From a virus, in the IMG/VR virus record IMGVR_UViG_3300009432_000026, positions 1 to 32,393 of that record: 32,393 nt of DNA, one strand, 5' to 3'. The notes below the pieces were generated by a model. The model was given only the letters and a program-made list of their open reading frames with translations. It made no database searches and was not told the DNA's origin. This document shows positions 20,963 to 29,926 of this stretch, one piece after another. Position 1 is the stretch's first letter. Each line of letters starts with the position of its first letter. The position numbers and the translations under genes are program-made.

Positions 20963-22197
20963 TATTTACCGCCAATTGATTTTAACTTTTTAATTGTATC
21001 TTCTATACTCAAATGATTAGCTGCCGCTGTATCTTGGAGTGATTGTAAAGTATACGTTTTTTTATTATCCCCGGTACCAAATGAAATAGGCTCGTTCATA
21101 TCAAAACTATATCTATCAGAGCTATGTCCGTCATCAATCCACTTATCAAACTGTTGTGCTTGCTTATCAGAAAACCATGATGCCCTAAGTAGTGATGCCG
21201 TCCTTGCTTGGTTGGCAAACGCACCGTCACCTAGTGAACCCGCGATATCCTCAGTAACCCTAAACTCGAAGTCTGTTGTTGGCCCTTTAAACTTCTGTAG
21301 CTCATCCAATGCTAGATTTTTATAAGCCGAAGATAGTGCCGCCTCATCCTTAACATCAATGCCGGGGAATATTTTTGCAAGCCCTAGTAAAACTCGACCA
21401 CCAATACCCTGTGTGGCACCTTCTGATAGCTTTTGTACCTCACGTAGTTTACGTGCAGAATTCTTAGCCTGTCTTCTTTGTGTTGAGTATTCTTGCTTTA
21501 ATGTTGACGTTCTACCCTCTGCTAATTCCATTCGCTTTTTCTTTGTTGAAAAAAGAAGATTTCTTTCTTCTATTTGCGCAGGGGTTTCTTGGAATGAACC
21601 CTCAACAGGAATCCTATTAGTCGTACCTGTGTTAGCGTCAAATGTCTCTATAAACCTTTGACCTGTTTTAGCGTCAGTTACAGGTGCGTAAGACTTTGTT
21701 GAAACACCTCTTTGACCCGGCTTAGCACCAAATAAGCCACGATTTGCAGCGATGCTTTGTGTTGTATTGATAGACTCAGCTATGCCCGCTAAATTGCCTT
21801 GCTGGGCCATAGCTAAAGCCTCAAGTGTTTGTGTTTTGTCAGCGTTTGGTGGTAATGACCCCAGTCTAGTGGTTAAGCTTTCTATAACCCTTACTGGATC
21901 GTTCGCCATCAATGCTGGCTTTAATGTTTCACCATATTCAGCAATACTTAAAATATTAGCATTTTCTTTATTTAACGCTATATTCTGTGAGTTAATTTCT
22001 AAATTCTGTTGAGCTTGTTGCGCCAACATTGGGTTCATCAAATCAGCTTGTGCCATCTGCTGTTGATTTTGCGCCATGCCTTGCTGTCTCATATTACGAA
22101 CTTGAGCATTATTTAAGGCATTCTCAAATATATTTATGGCATTTGTAGTGGTGTCTGGCGTTTTAATTGCCAGTGATATTCTAGGGTCGATAGCCAT
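20962..22197 (-). CDS. Ejection protein, gp20-like
   Basis: 411 residues from the chosen ATG at 22197 (MAIDPRISLAI), which has CGGAGG ten bases upstream and starts three bases after the previous stop; a TTG 30 bases earlier is in frame but has no such site. The N-terminal third is Gln/Asn/Met-rich and helical (NMRQQGMAQNQQQMAQADLM, MLAQQAQQNLEINSQN). The rest is helical with KKRMELAEGRTSTLKQEYST and RRQAKNSARKLREVQKL. No enzyme motif. Like P22 gp20 it would be an internal virion protein released with DNA; the call is by order and composition. Confidence 0.62.
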   Translation of the reverse strand: MAIDPRISLAIKTPDTTTNAINIFENALNNAQVRNMRQQGMAQNQQQMAQADLMNPMLAQQAQQNLEINSQNIALNKENANILSIAEYGETLKPALMANDPVRVIESLTTRLGSLPPNADKTQTLEALAMAQQGNLAGIAESINTTQSIAANRGLFGAKPGQRGVSTKSYAPVTDAKTGQRFIETFDANTGTTNRIPVEGSFQETPAQIEERNLLFSTKKKRMELAEGRTSTLKQEYSTQRRQAKNSARKLREVQKLSEGATQGIGGRVLLGLAKIFPGIDVKDEAALSSAYKNLALDELQKFKGPTTDFEFRVTEDIAGSLGDGAFANQARTASLLRASWFSDKQAQQFDKWIDDGHSSDRYSFDMNEPISFGTGDNKKTYTLQSLQDTAAANHLSIEDTIKKLKSIGGK

Positions 22198-22199
22198 TG

Positions 22200-23114
22200 T
22201 TAAGTGCCTCCGGGGTACGTGCCCCAAGATGTTGAGTTAAATACTGGTTGTGATGATAAATTTAAACTAGAACCAAATCCACCACCGCCCGGCATACTTG
22301 GAGGAGGTGTTATACCACCCATACCCGGTGGCGCTCCTGCCGCAGCCGCAGCCGCTTTACCAATAAGGTTTAATGTAGTACCAGCTCCAGCTTGCTTAGC
22401 GTTAGCATAACCGATCATACCAGCCGCCTGTGCTGCTGCCGCACTACCCAATAAGTTCCCCACATTAGCTTGGTTGCCTGCCGCTAAGTTGGCTTGATTT
22501 ATTGCTGTGTTGCCAATTACATCAGCACGTTGACCACCTAGCGTATTGGTTATATTGGCTTGGTTAAGTGCTGTATTCTGGCCTATATTGGCCTGTTGGC
22601 TTGCTGCATTCTGACCCATCATTAACTGGTTTTGAATGGCATTCTGTTGTTGAGCGATTAGTGGTGAAGCTGTTAATAATGCATTCTGGTTTAACTGCTG
22701 TAGTGTATCACCAGCAGATAAACGACCTCTTGCCGCTGCCATTTGATTTGTTTGCGTGTTAGCGTTATCTAAACCCATTTGAAATAACGGGTTGTTTTGT
22801 AGGAAGTCAAACTGAGCATTAGGGTCAGTTAAGAATCCAGCCTGTTCAACACCTTGTTGGCCTAACTGAGCGAACGGGTCGAATAAACCACTAGCCGCTT
22901 GTCCTGCTTGGCCCAGTGTGTTATTAGCACCATAAGCACCAGATCTTAATTCCGCTAACTGATTAGCTTGTGCACTCTGTAATAGTGCCTGATTTTCTTG
23001 GCCAACAATACCAGCCTGTGCCGCGTTCTCTGTTGCTTGCTCTGATTGTAACTCACCAGCATTGCGAGCCGCTTTTGCAGCATCTTTACCAGTAAGTTGT
23101 CTTATGAATCCCAT
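22200..23114 (-). CDS. Ejection protein, gp7-like (Ala/Gln/Asn-rich)
   Basis: 304 residues. MGFIRQLTGKDAAKAARNAG at the start is typical of phage DNA-transfer or ejection proteins. The body is made of degenerate Asn/Gln/Ala repeats (QANIGQNTALNQANITNTLG; VIGNTAINQANLAAGNQANV), a composition that forms helical bundles. The end is Gly/Pro-rich (MGGITPPPSMPGGGGFGSS). It follows a gp14-like gene, as in P22, where gp7, gp20 and gp16 form the ejectosome. Confidence 0.7.
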   Translation of the reverse strand: MGFIRQLTGKDAAKAARNAGELQSEQATENAAQAGIVGQENQALLQSAQANQLAELRSGAYGANNTLGQAGQAASGLFDPFAQLGQQGVEQAGFLTDPNAQFDFLQNNPLFQMGLDNANTQTNQMAAARGRLSAGDTLQQLNQNALLTASPLIAQQQNAIQNQLMMGQNAASQQANIGQNTALNQANITNTLGGQRADVIGNTAINQANLAAGNQANVGNLLGSAAAAQAAGMIGYANAKQAGAGTTLNLIGKAAAAAAGAPPGMGGITPPPSMPGGGGFGSSLNLSSQPVFNSTSWGTYPGGT

Positions 23115-23548
23115 TTTGTGTACTCCAATACATTTACATTATAAGTTTTACCGTTTTTTATATAGTCGTTTTCTTTTGTGTCAATAACCTTAAAGTCATT
23201 TAACAAAGCAAAATCTAAAACGTTTTTATATAAGTCTGGTATCTCTGCGTAAAGTGGTAGAGTGCCTCTAAAATGCAAGACTTGTTCTCCAAATTTTATT
23301 GCATGTTCTTTTCTGTGCTTTGGCAGTACCTGTACATGGCAGGCATTACCGTCTAAATATTTGTGATATACCATTAACCCGATTATCTCACCGTTAACAT
23401 ATCCACCAATATATAAATATTCATCTGATATAGGTGGCTCAAACTCACTTAGTGAAGGGCTGTTATCATCACTTATTGTATCATAAATAGCTGGATTGCA
23501 TAATACCGCTTTTATATCACTGTTATCGCGTGTCTCTTTAAGTATCAC
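23102..23548 (-). CDS. GNAT-fold head assembly protein, P22 gp14-like
   Basis: 148 residues. DEYLYIGGYVNGEIIGLMVY, CHVQVLPKHRKEHAIKFGEQ and PLYAEIPDLYKNVLDFALLN, then DFKVIDTKENDYI, follow the strand-helix order of a GNAT acetyltransferase. Phage relatives (DUF2824 type) include P22 gp14, annotated as a head assembly protein. The QxxxKHR segment is close to the acetyl-CoA-binding turn (Q/R-x-x-G-x-G/A), but the glycines are missing, so catalysis is doubtful. It overlaps the genes on both sides by a few bases. Confidence 0.68.
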   Translation of the reverse strand: MILKETRDNSDIKAVLCNPAIYDTISDDNSPSLSEFEPPISDEYLYIGGYVNGEIIGLMVYHKYLDGNACHVQVLPKHRKEHAIKFGEQVLHFRGTLPLYAEIPDLYKNVLDFALLNDFKVIDTKENDYIKNGKTYNVNVLEYTKWDS

Positions 23549-23889
23549 AGTGCTGTTATAGTTGCGGTTATATTAACGTTAATAGAGTTATTGGCGCTTG
23601 CTTTGGCTTGTATTACCCCACCTGTAACCAGTGCTTGACCTATTATAGCGGGTGCTAAACTGTAACTTTGAGATCTTAAATTCTCATCGGTTATCACCTC
23701 GTTCAAGTCATTTGGCACACCAGCTTGAACTAACCTAACGCTAAAGGTCTGGCTAGTCGTGGTGTAGTTATTCAAAACAACGGCATCAATACCGATTGTT
23801 TCAGCAGTAGATGGCACAGTGTACAAGGTAGACCATGCCGTAGTTAATCCAAAATTAAATACGATAGGCTGTAATGGTTTTGTTGACAT
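23545..23889 (-). CDS. Small beta-rich virion protein
   Basis: 114 residues, almost entirely beta strand in pattern (IVFNFGLTTAWSTLYTVPST, QTFSVRLVQAG, SINVNITATITAL). It resembles the small decoration or fibre-like proteins of tailed phages, and lies between a repeat-containing structural gene and the gp14-like gene. No specific family recognised. Likely a surface or tail accessory protein. Confidence 0.6.
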   Translation of the reverse strand: MSTKPLQPIVFNFGLTTAWSTLYTVPSTAETIGIDAVVLNNYTTTSQTFSVRLVQAGVPNDLNEVITDENLRSQSYSLAPAIIGQALVTGGVIQAKASANNSINVNITATITAL

Positions 23890-23894
23890 TTTAT

Positions 23895-24881
23895 TTACTC
23901 CTGTAACTCTGAACCTTCGGCCAGAAATTTGACTGATATATTACCCTGTGCGGTATTATTCATTAATTCGTAAATAATAATTTCGAGTGATTCGCCTAAT
24001 GCACCATCAAGCCTAATAGCAACACCGTGATTCTCTTGGCCCGCAAAGGCAACGCCTGCAACTAAGCCCTTTGTCGTGTTACCTGATTTTGGTTCAAATG
24101 TTCTTATGTCATTACCATGAATCGCAATATCAAAATTAGTTCTATAGGTGAATATATTCTTATACTTACCATTACCACGATTAATCCTTAATGTCATACC
24201 TGCAACAAGCGGCGGTGCTCCACCAAACGTTGTTAAATCACTACTATTAGGCGAAGTGGTAGCTAGTTTAATTAATGTAATATCACCCGATTGACTAGGT
24301 TTCGGCTCTAGTGAAAATATTACCGGAGTGACACTTCCATCAATTGCAACGCCTGTTGCTGAATCTTGAGCCATATTATTATTACCAGTAAATATACTGG
24401 TTGTTGCAGTGTCGTATATTTCAGAAATAGGTGGAGCAACTTCGACAACATCACCAGTAATAGTAAGGATTTCACCGCGATAAAAGTGGCCGTCAGCGGT
24501 ATGTGTAAGGTCTATAATATGCCCCGCACTGTTTGCTGTTGTGAGACCGTGACCTGTTGTTAAAGTTAATACACGCTGATTTGTAATAGTGTTAGCGCCA
24601 AGTGTTAACCCTGTCACCTTCTTTTGTAAAAAGAATAAATCCAAGGGGTCAGTTGTTTGGTCTTGCACAAATACAGGCACACCAACACCACCTCTACTAG
24701 TAGTTTCAAGCGGGCTTATTATTGACACTGGTAATGGGTCGGGTGAGCTTATCGACACTGGTAATGGGTCGGGTGAGCTTATTGATACTGGCAGTGGGTC
24801 GGGTGAGCTTATTGATACTGGCAGTGGGTCAGGGCTAATTACATTAACGTCCACCACATCAGGGAATACATTATTACTCAT
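23895..24881 (-). CDS. Structural protein with SSPDPLPVSI repeats
   Basis: 328 residues. Residues about 14-54 consist of four tandem copies of the 10-residue unit SSPDPLPVSI (first and last divergent), a likely stiff extended or beta-like stalk. The rest is strand-rich (LTLTTGHGLTTANSAGHIID, FYRGEILTITGDVVEVAPP, GNGKYKNIFTYRTNFDIAIH) with an LxGALGESLEIIIYEL segment. Phage proteins of this type occur near head-tail connector genes, possibly a head fibre or tail attachment protein. No known enzyme motif. Confidence 0.65.
   Translation of the reverse strand: MSNNVFPDVVDVNVISPDPLPVSISSPDPLPVSISSPDPLPVSISSPDPLPVSIISPLETTSRGGVGVPVFVQDQTTDPLDLFFLQKKVTGLTLGANTITNQRVLTLTTGHGLTTANSAGHIIDLTHTADGHFYRGEILTITGDVVEVAPPISEIYDTATTSIFTGNNNMAQDSATGVAIDGSVTPVIFSLEPKPSQSGDITLIKLATTSPNSSDLTTFGGAPPLVAGMTLRINRGNGKYKNIFTYRTNFDIAIHGNDIRTFEPKSGNTTKGLVAGVAFAGQENHGVAIRLDGALGESLEIIIYELMNNTAQGNISVKFLAEGSELQE
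24721..24840 (-). repeat. Four tandem 30-bp repeats
   Basis: Units at 24721-24750, 24751-24780, 24781-24810 and 24811-24840 are near-identical, differing at a few third-codon positions and at the edge of the last copy. Each encodes SSPDPLPVSI (read leftward). Copies 1-2 and 3-4 form two more similar pairs, pointing to recent duplication. Confidence 0.95.
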
Positions 24882-25355
24882 CTAAATTTCACTCCAATCA
24901 GTACCATCAAAGATAAGGTGCATACTGTAATTTAATAAATTGATTGTCTTATTTGTAAAGCCATCTATTGAGCCAATAACCTCAATACTTACACCGCGTC
25001 TTTTAATATGCACTTCATCATCCTCAACAGCTTGTGGGTCTAGCGTTATACTTATCGGCACTGTATTTTTGCAGATAACAACTTGATAATCCCTAGTTGT
25101 TAAGTCACTGATTGTATTGACTATTTCAAACTGCCTTAGTTCCAACGAATTTATTCTTGCTGCGTTTCTACTAACCCGGCTTGATGAGCTTGTTATGTTA
25201 TTTTTTGACTCTTCGACTTCATCAGTGTTGCCACCTGTTCTTTGCCATAGTTGGAAAAGTATAGTATCTCTATCCCTTTCGTAGTCGCGCCACTCTCTAT
25301 CCTCCAAGATAATTCTTGGCATCTTTAGCGCTGGTGGTGGATTGACATTAGCCAT
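24882..25355 (-). CDS. Probable tail needle or fibre-like protein
   Basis: 157 residues. Pro-rich start (NVNPPPALKMPRI), a helical middle (DRDTILFQLWQRTGGNTDEV, NNITSSSSRVSRNAARINSL) consistent with a trimeric coiled coil, and a C-terminal beta domain (TVPISITLDPQ, EVHIKRRGVSIEVIGSIDGF, MHLIFDGTDWSEI). In P22 the gene after gp10 is the tail needle gp26, also coiled-coil plus a tip, so position and architecture agree. The beta domain is also found in other phage tail proteins. Not proven. Confidence 0.55.
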   Translation of the reverse strand: MANVNPPPALKMPRIILEDREWRDYERDRDTILFQLWQRTGGNTDEVEESKNNITSSSSRVSRNAARINSLELRQFEIVNTISDLTTRDYQVVICKNTVPISITLDPQAVEDDEVHIKRRGVSIEVIGSIDGFTNKTINLLNYSMHLIFDGTDWSEI

Positions 25356-26785
25356 TATTTACCAGCCAAACGCAAATCAATGGTGGCCGAGTAAATAGAA
25401 TAATTAACAGGGTCAGTTGTTGATAACCTAAAAATCCTATCGTAAAAAGAGCCTAAGTTAAACCACTCTACCTGTAAAGTAAATTGACCTAATCGCCCAA
25501 CCTTCGGCCATGAACCTCCGCGCCAAGTGTTACCACCATCATCAGAATACTCAACCATAATTCTAGGGTTATCGCCTTGACCAGCCATCAAACCAACGCC
25601 TGACTCCATGATAAACTTAATACATGACATCTGTACTCTTTTACCTTTTGAGTTAAGTAGATCGCCATTGACGGATTGTGTGACCCTAACCCGCTGTAGT
25701 GGCTCACTGTTGTTTGTATAGGTATCTAAATCTAACGTATAAACATTACCATTATCTATATCAGCAATAACATTCTTACCATAGACACTAATAACTGAGG
25801 TGCCTTGGTACATTTTAGAATCTAACGGGCTACTTACTCCGCTTGATAATTCAAACCAACCTTGCTCACCTAGACTTTCATTTACAATAAATGTTTTCTT
25901 GCCTGTTGGGAACGTTATCATATAGAAGTTCTGGCCCTCTAATGTGAAAGTACTGCCGATAGCATCACTTACATCAGAATAACGCTGTAATTCGTGCGAT
26001 ATGGCGTCTGTGCTTATTCTTTGGTGCGAACCTGCTGAAGCCCTGTATATAGCGTAATCATCACCCAACCAATAAAATGCTTCATCAGTTTCAGATATTG
26101 AGTTTATAGCCGCTAAGCCAACGTCAAATATTCTACCTTGTAGCTTGTCTATTGGTGGTGATCCAACTCCTGAGTTATACCAACCCACAATAGATCGAAC
26201 ACCACAACGATAAATAACCTCATCAAATACAAAGTCACGCACAAGGTTATCAGGCAAAGTTTCTTCACCAACGATATTTAAACCACTAGCCACTGCACCG
26301 TTACCAACGTTTGAGATAGTAGAGAACCTATCAAAAGTATATATAAATTGATTGTTAAAAAAGTCAACGGACTTTGCGCCCGTAATGTTTGGGTCGGTAA
26401 CTTCGATTACTGTGTTGGTATCGGTTGAATACTGCCATACCTTTAAATCAGAAACGATAAACATATTTATGCCATCGTCTTTTATTATTGCTCTGCCGCT
26501 GCCGGGTATCTCTCCACGTAATGTATGAGCACCAGCATTGTCTATTTCATAAAGGAATCCGCCTTTAACTTGATATAACACCTCAGCCATACGATGAAAG
26601 CCTCGGTCTACACCCGGTAATGTTCCTAATACTTTTAAGCCCGGGAATGGTAGTAGGACATAACTCTCCTTTCCTTGTTCATTAAACTGTTGATACCAGT
26701 TTTGTGTTTTTTGGCTTGATAGTGGTCTTGACCTACTTTGATAGGAAGGTCCAGTTACATTTACAGGTATAGTTTGAAACGTCAT
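25355..26785 (-). CDS. Packaged-DNA stabilisation protein, P22 gp10-like
   Basis: 476 residues. SQKTQNWYQQFNEQGKESYV, LPFPGLKVLGTLPGVDRGFH and MAEVLYQVKGGFLYEI are characteristic of the gp10/Phage_stabilise family, a beta-propeller-like tail-hub protein. Further blades are visible in strand-rich repeats (VDFFNNQFIYTF, EAFYWLGDDYAIYRAS, WRGGSWPKVGRLGQF). It binds below the adaptor and seals the DNA-filled head. Length is close to P22 gp10 (472). It overlaps the adaptor gene by four bases. Confidence 0.88.
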   Translation of the reverse strand: MTFQTIPVNVTGPSYQSRSRPLSSQKTQNWYQQFNEQGKESYVLLPFPGLKVLGTLPGVDRGFHRMAEVLYQVKGGFLYEIDNAGAHTLRGEIPGSGRAIIKDDGINMFIVSDLKVWQYSTDTNTVIEVTDPNITGAKSVDFFNNQFIYTFDRFSTISNVGNGAVASGLNIVGEETLPDNLVRDFVFDEVIYRCGVRSIVGWYNSGVGSPPIDKLQGRIFDVGLAAINSISETDEAFYWLGDDYAIYRASAGSHQRISTDAISHELQRYSDVSDAIGSTFTLEGQNFYMITFPTGKKTFIVNESLGEQGWFELSSGVSSPLDSKMYQGTSVISVYGKNVIADIDNGNVYTLDLDTYTNNSEPLQRVRVTQSVNGDLLNSKGKRVQMSCIKFIMESGVGLMAGQGDNPRIMVEYSDDGGNTWRGGSWPKVGRLGQFTLQVEWFNLGSFYDRIFRLSTTDPVNYSIYSATIDLRLAGK

Positions 26786-27408
26786 ACAATCATACCTCGA
26801 TCTAGTGACATTGACATTGCAGGGCCAAATCGGCCTTTCTTATCTGCCTTGTTAGCACCTTTGATTGCGCCAATAAATAACTGGATGTACTTTGCAACCT
26901 GCTGATCGTCTTGAGCGTATATGAACACCTGAGTCAACGCACCATATAAATAAATAGACGGGTGCTTAGTTAGTATCTCATTTGTTTGGTTTGATGATGT
27001 TAACGGGTCAGCTTTTTTAAAGAACTGTATCTCTATTGTGTACTCTGAATCAGGCGTTCTATCTAACTGTATTTTATCACCTATAATGGTAAAAAACTGT
27101 GGTCTACCAGTGAAAGGATGATTTAACATTTGCTCAGGCGCCTGAAACCTTAACTCGCCACCACCATCATTTGTTAACAACCTAATACTACGTGCTGACT
27201 CAAAGCCAGTAGGTAATGTTAGCAAGCGGCCAGTAGTTAATACTGTGGTTATTGTCTCCATACTGCGAACGTTTAATATCTCTGTTTCGTTTGCATACAT
27301 AGAATTTTCAGTGAGTGCTATGAAGTCGGCCATCTTAGTGCCCAAATCTTCACGGTGCGACCAGTCAGTGACTTGCTTAACCAGTTCATCAAAATTTGTT
27401 AATGCCAT
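26782..27408 (-). CDS. Head-tail adaptor, gp4/SU10-adaptor-like
   Basis: 208 residues. Helical start (FDELVKQVTDWSHREDLGTK, MADFIALTENSMYAN) and a beta middle (MNVRSMETITT-like, LLTLPTGFESARSIRL, YTIEIQFFKKADPLT), ending in helices with LYGALTQVFIYAQDDQQVAK. This is the arrangement of phage adaptor proteins that extend the portal ring. It precedes the gp10-like gene, as gp4 precedes gp10 in P22. Confidence 0.8.
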   Translation of the reverse strand: MALTNFDELVKQVTDWSHREDLGTKMADFIALTENSMYANETEILNVRSMETITTVLTTGRLLTLPTGFESARSIRLLTNDGGGELRFQAPEQMLNHPFTGRPQFFTIIGDKIQLDRTPDSEYTIEIQFFKKADPLTSSNQTNEILTKHPSIYLYGALTQVFIYAQDDQQVAKYIQLFIGAIKGANKADKKGRFGPAMSMSLDRGMIV

Positions 27409-27749
27409 TAGATTCGCCCCTGCTTTGTTCTAAGCTTTGACCACTCACTAGAGTTAATCTTTGCTATTAAAAATGTCTTATTGTCGTTGTGTAATGGATT
27501 GCAATTATGTAAGCCTTTCGCTTTTAATTCTTCACGCCACATATCAACAACAATTAATGGTATAGAGGCGACTTTGTGCATGTCGCCAGCCCAGTTATTA
27601 CCACTGGAGTGAGTATTTAACTCATTATTATTTGCGTTAAATATAGCATCCGTATTTTGATGCTTGCGAATGACGTTTTTACCCTCGTATTTTTGGAAGG
27701 TTTCAATTACACCCGTATATTTATCCGCATCAAAAAAACGTTCACTCAT
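27408..27749 (-). CDS. Hypothetical 113-residue connector-region protein
   Basis: Between the small 56-residue gene and the adaptor gene. Features: FFDADKYTGVIETFQKYEGK, AGDMHKVASIPLIVVDMWRE, HNDNKTFLIAKINSSEW and LRTKQGRI. Proteins with MHKVASIPLxVxxxW are found in similar phages just after the capsid gene. Function unknown; head completion is plausible by position. Confidence 0.65.
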   Translation of the reverse strand: MSERFFDADKYTGVIETFQKYEGKNVIRKHQNTDAIFNANNNELNTHSSGNNWAGDMHKVASIPLIVVDMWREELKAKGLHNCNPLHNDNKTFLIAKINSSEWSKLRTKQGRI

Positions 27750-27750
27750 A

Positions 27751-27921
27751 TTAAATAGCCTTTACTTTTTTAAATAACTCAATCTCTTTACTTGTTGGGG
27801 TACATTCTTCGCCAATCTTCACTATACCGTCTTTAGTGGTAAAGAGTTTCTTGCGGGCAATGCATTTGATAGGTTTTTTTTCAGCTTTAACTTCTTTGGG
27901 TTTTTTAATTTCTTTAGTCAT
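27751..27921 (-). CDS. Hypothetical 56-residue Lys-rich protein
   Basis: First gene after the capsid terminator. Basic N-terminus (KKPKEVKAEKKPIKC) and a small strand-rich domain KLFTTKDGIVKIGEECTPTS followed by KEIELFKKVKAI. Proteins with this short KxFxxxDG...xxGE pattern are common after phage capsid genes. Weak Shine-Dalgarno (AAGG 13 bases upstream). Function unknown. Confidence 0.6.
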   Translation of the reverse strand: MTKEIKKPKEVKAEKKPIKCIARKKLFTTKDGIVKIGEECTPTSKEIELFKKVKAI

Positions 27922-27935
27922 GATTATAACCTTAA

Positions 27936-27963
27936 ATTAAAGGGGTATTTCTACCCCTTTTAT
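27936..27963 (-). terminator. Terminator or attenuator after the capsid gene
   Basis: Perfect 9-bp stem AAAGGGGTA (27939-27947) and TACCCCTTT (27952-27960) with a 4-base loop, just after the capsid stop. Probably trims or attenuates the late transcript so capsid message is made in excess. Confidence 0.75.
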
Positions 27964-27985
27964 ACTCGCTAAACCAACTTAATTA

Positions 27986-28930
27986 CTAAGCTGTTTTAGT
28001 GTTATCAGCAATGATACCTGAAGCTGCTTCGTTCTTAGAAGTCAACGTGTACTCAGATAACAATTGAACGCGATCTGAATCACCATTTTTAGCTAAAGGT
28101 GTTTCTTGGAAACTAGCCAAGCTTGACATACAGAACTTATCCATTTCAAGCACAAGAACTGACTCTTGAACCATAAAGCGGTTAGGTACTACAGCAAGTG
28201 AACCAAAGTCACTAACATAAATATCAATAGCAGTGTTAACACGCGAACTATCACCATCAACAGTACGTTGTGCAGGACCACTTGCGCCACCACCAACAAA
28301 AGCAGACATTGCTTGCTTATTGAATGAGCCAGCCATAATGATATCTGGATTACCGCCATTATCCCAACAAGAAGCTAAAGTAGCCTTCAAGTCAGCTTCA
28401 CTAAATGCCGTTAAAGCACCCGCTGTACGAATATCAGTACCATCACCAGTAGGTGCTGTTCCTGAACCAGCCCAGTTAGTAGCTAACCAAGACTCAATAC
28501 CAGCAAGTTGACGGGCCAAGATTTCTGAACCAGCAACTTTAGCTTTATTCGATAACAAGATTAACTCTTGATCACGCTTAAGCTCTTTAGCCATCTTCAT
28601 TACTTGATAATCCATCTCATCACCACGGCCTGCAGAATCAATTTGACGCTGTGTACGTGAAACTTGTGGAGTCTTAGTACTGATTTGAGTGTAATTACCC
28701 AAACGAGTAGTAGGAGTTGAAATAGTAGTTGCTGCGTCAGCACCCTCAATTGCAGCATTGTTAGCGGCACCTGATAAGCTATCTGTTTGCCACTCGTGAT
28801 TAGTAGCAGTTGCAGTGTCTTTAGAAATACCAGATACAAATGGTGTTTCCATTGGGCTAATATCATAAATCATATTAGATAAATCTTCGCGGTTACCAAT
28901 TGCGTCATAGGTAGAAAATACGTCAGCCAT
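27986..28930 (-). CDS. Major capsid protein, SU10/DUF5309 type
   Basis: 314 residues. The start MADVFSTYDAIGNREDLSNM, then IYDISPMETPFVSGI and THEWQTDSL-like NHEWQTDSLSGAA, is typical of the SU10-type HK97-fold capsid family. YTQISTKTPQVSRTQRQIDS, MAKELKRDQELILLSN and a final EYTLTSKNEAASGI are also in order. The protein forms the icosahedral shell around the scaffold encoded upstream. It has strong AGGAG before the ATG and a terminator after it, as usual for the most abundant late product. Confidence 0.92.
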   Translation of the reverse strand: MADVFSTYDAIGNREDLSNMIYDISPMETPFVSGISKDTATATNHEWQTDSLSGAANNAAIEGADAATTISTPTTRLGNYTQISTKTPQVSRTQRQIDSAGRGDEMDYQVMKMAKELKRDQELILLSNKAKVAGSEILARQLAGIESWLATNWAGSGTAPTGDGTDIRTAGALTAFSEADLKATLASCWDNGGNPDIIMAGSFNKQAMSAFVGGGASGPAQRTVDGDSSRVNTAIDIYVSDFGSLAVVPNRFMVQESVLVLEMDKFCMSSLASFQETPLAKNGDSDRVQLLSEYTLTSKNEAASGIIADNTKTA

Positions 28931-28941
28931 GATAGGCTCCT

Positions 28942-29901
28942 TTATTTGTTAAGTTGTCGTTTAAGTTGTCGTAATTTAACAAAATCAGACTCTCTGCCAG
29001 AACTGCGCACCTTTTTCTCTAGTGCTGCAATATCTGATGTTATATGTGATTTTGTCGCTGCTCTTGGTTTTGTACTTACCGGGGCTTTGCGTACCTTTTT
29101 CTCGATGGCAGCATTGCTTTTATTTACTGATTGATATCTAGCGGCATCTAGCATAATTTCATAATGCCTAGCCTCAAAAGTTGATAAATCATTCTGACCA
29201 ATACCACGACTTTCTGCGTAAGCAGTCATTAGGTTTGTGTCATCTTGGAATCGCTGGCTTTGCTTACCGTTTACCGTCCATTCTGGATGGTTATTAAATA
29301 AGTCAGCACTGACTTTTGCAACATCTACACCTGAAGCGATTTGTTTATTTTCGCTCAAAAGCCTTTTACGATTACTTAGCTTTTCGGTGTACTCAATATA
29401 CTTTTCCGGGTCATACTCTCGCCATTCTGCCAAATCCTCTGTACTTGGCGTTTCTTCACTAATGATCGCGTTTAGTTGTGCGAGTTTATCATTTAGCTCA
29501 GATTGCTTCGTTACAAAGTCTGCCTTTTCAATATTGAAGCTATCAACATTCTTGGCGTGATCTTGCGTTTTGCGAGTATAATCAGATTGCCTAAGGTTAC
29601 CTTGCTCCCATTCCTCAACTTCTCGAAGATTTATTTCACGTCCTTTATATTCAACGTAAAGGTCTTCATCCGTATCAGTCCTTGGTTCGCGGTTACCCTC
29701 TTCGTGCTCTGACTCTTCAACTTCCGGCTCAACTTCATCATTAGCTAACGCTTCTGGCTCAGCTTCACTTTCAATTGGCGCATCTTGCGACACATCAACG
29801 ACATCTGTATTTTCAGGTTGCTCTTGCGAGTCCGTAGATTTAGAGTCGATTCTTTTTTTAAGGGCATCGCCCTCAGAAATACTTGGTGCAAATTCAAACA
29901 T
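28942..29901 (-). CDS. Scaffold protein
   Basis: 319 residues, just upstream of capsid. Acidic disordered N-terminus (VEPEVEESEHEEGNREPRTD), then the motif YVEYKGREINLREVEEWEQG, LRQSDYTRKTQDHAK, which occurs in many podovirus scaffolds, followed by a long coiled-coil and a basic helical C-terminus (SDFVKLRQLKRQLNK). The basic tail would bind capsid. It is removed from the head after assembly. Confidence 0.87.
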   Translation of the reverse strand: MFEFAPSISEGDALKKRIDSKSTDSQEQPENTDVVDVSQDAPIESEAEPEALANDEVEPEVEESEHEEGNREPRTDTDEDLYVEYKGREINLREVEEWEQGNLRQSDYTRKTQDHAKNVDSFNIEKADFVTKQSELNDKLAQLNAIISEETPSTEDLAEWREYDPEKYIEYTEKLSNRKRLLSENKQIASGVDVAKVSADLFNNHPEWTVNGKQSQRFQDDTNLMTAYAESRGIGQNDLSTFEARHYEIMLDAARYQSVNKSNAAIEKKVRKAPVSTKPRAATKSHITSDIAALEKKVRSSGRESDFVKLRQLKRQLNK

Positions 29902-29926
29902 TTGTCAGTCCTATTGGTTGTTGACG

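Noticed and set aside
20962-22227. Longer ejection-protein start at TTG 22227
   Set aside because: The ATG at 22197 has a GGAGG at proper distance and begins just after the upstream stop, while the TTG start has no such site.
24721-24840. Regular 30-base repeats resembling a CRISPR array
   Set aside because: The units are contiguous with no spacers and encode a 10-residue protein repeat in an open gene.
28600-28866. Minus-strand open frame of 88 residues within the capsid gene
   Set aside because: Leu/Gln-rich, out of frame and inside a well-supported capsid gene, with no ribosome-binding site.
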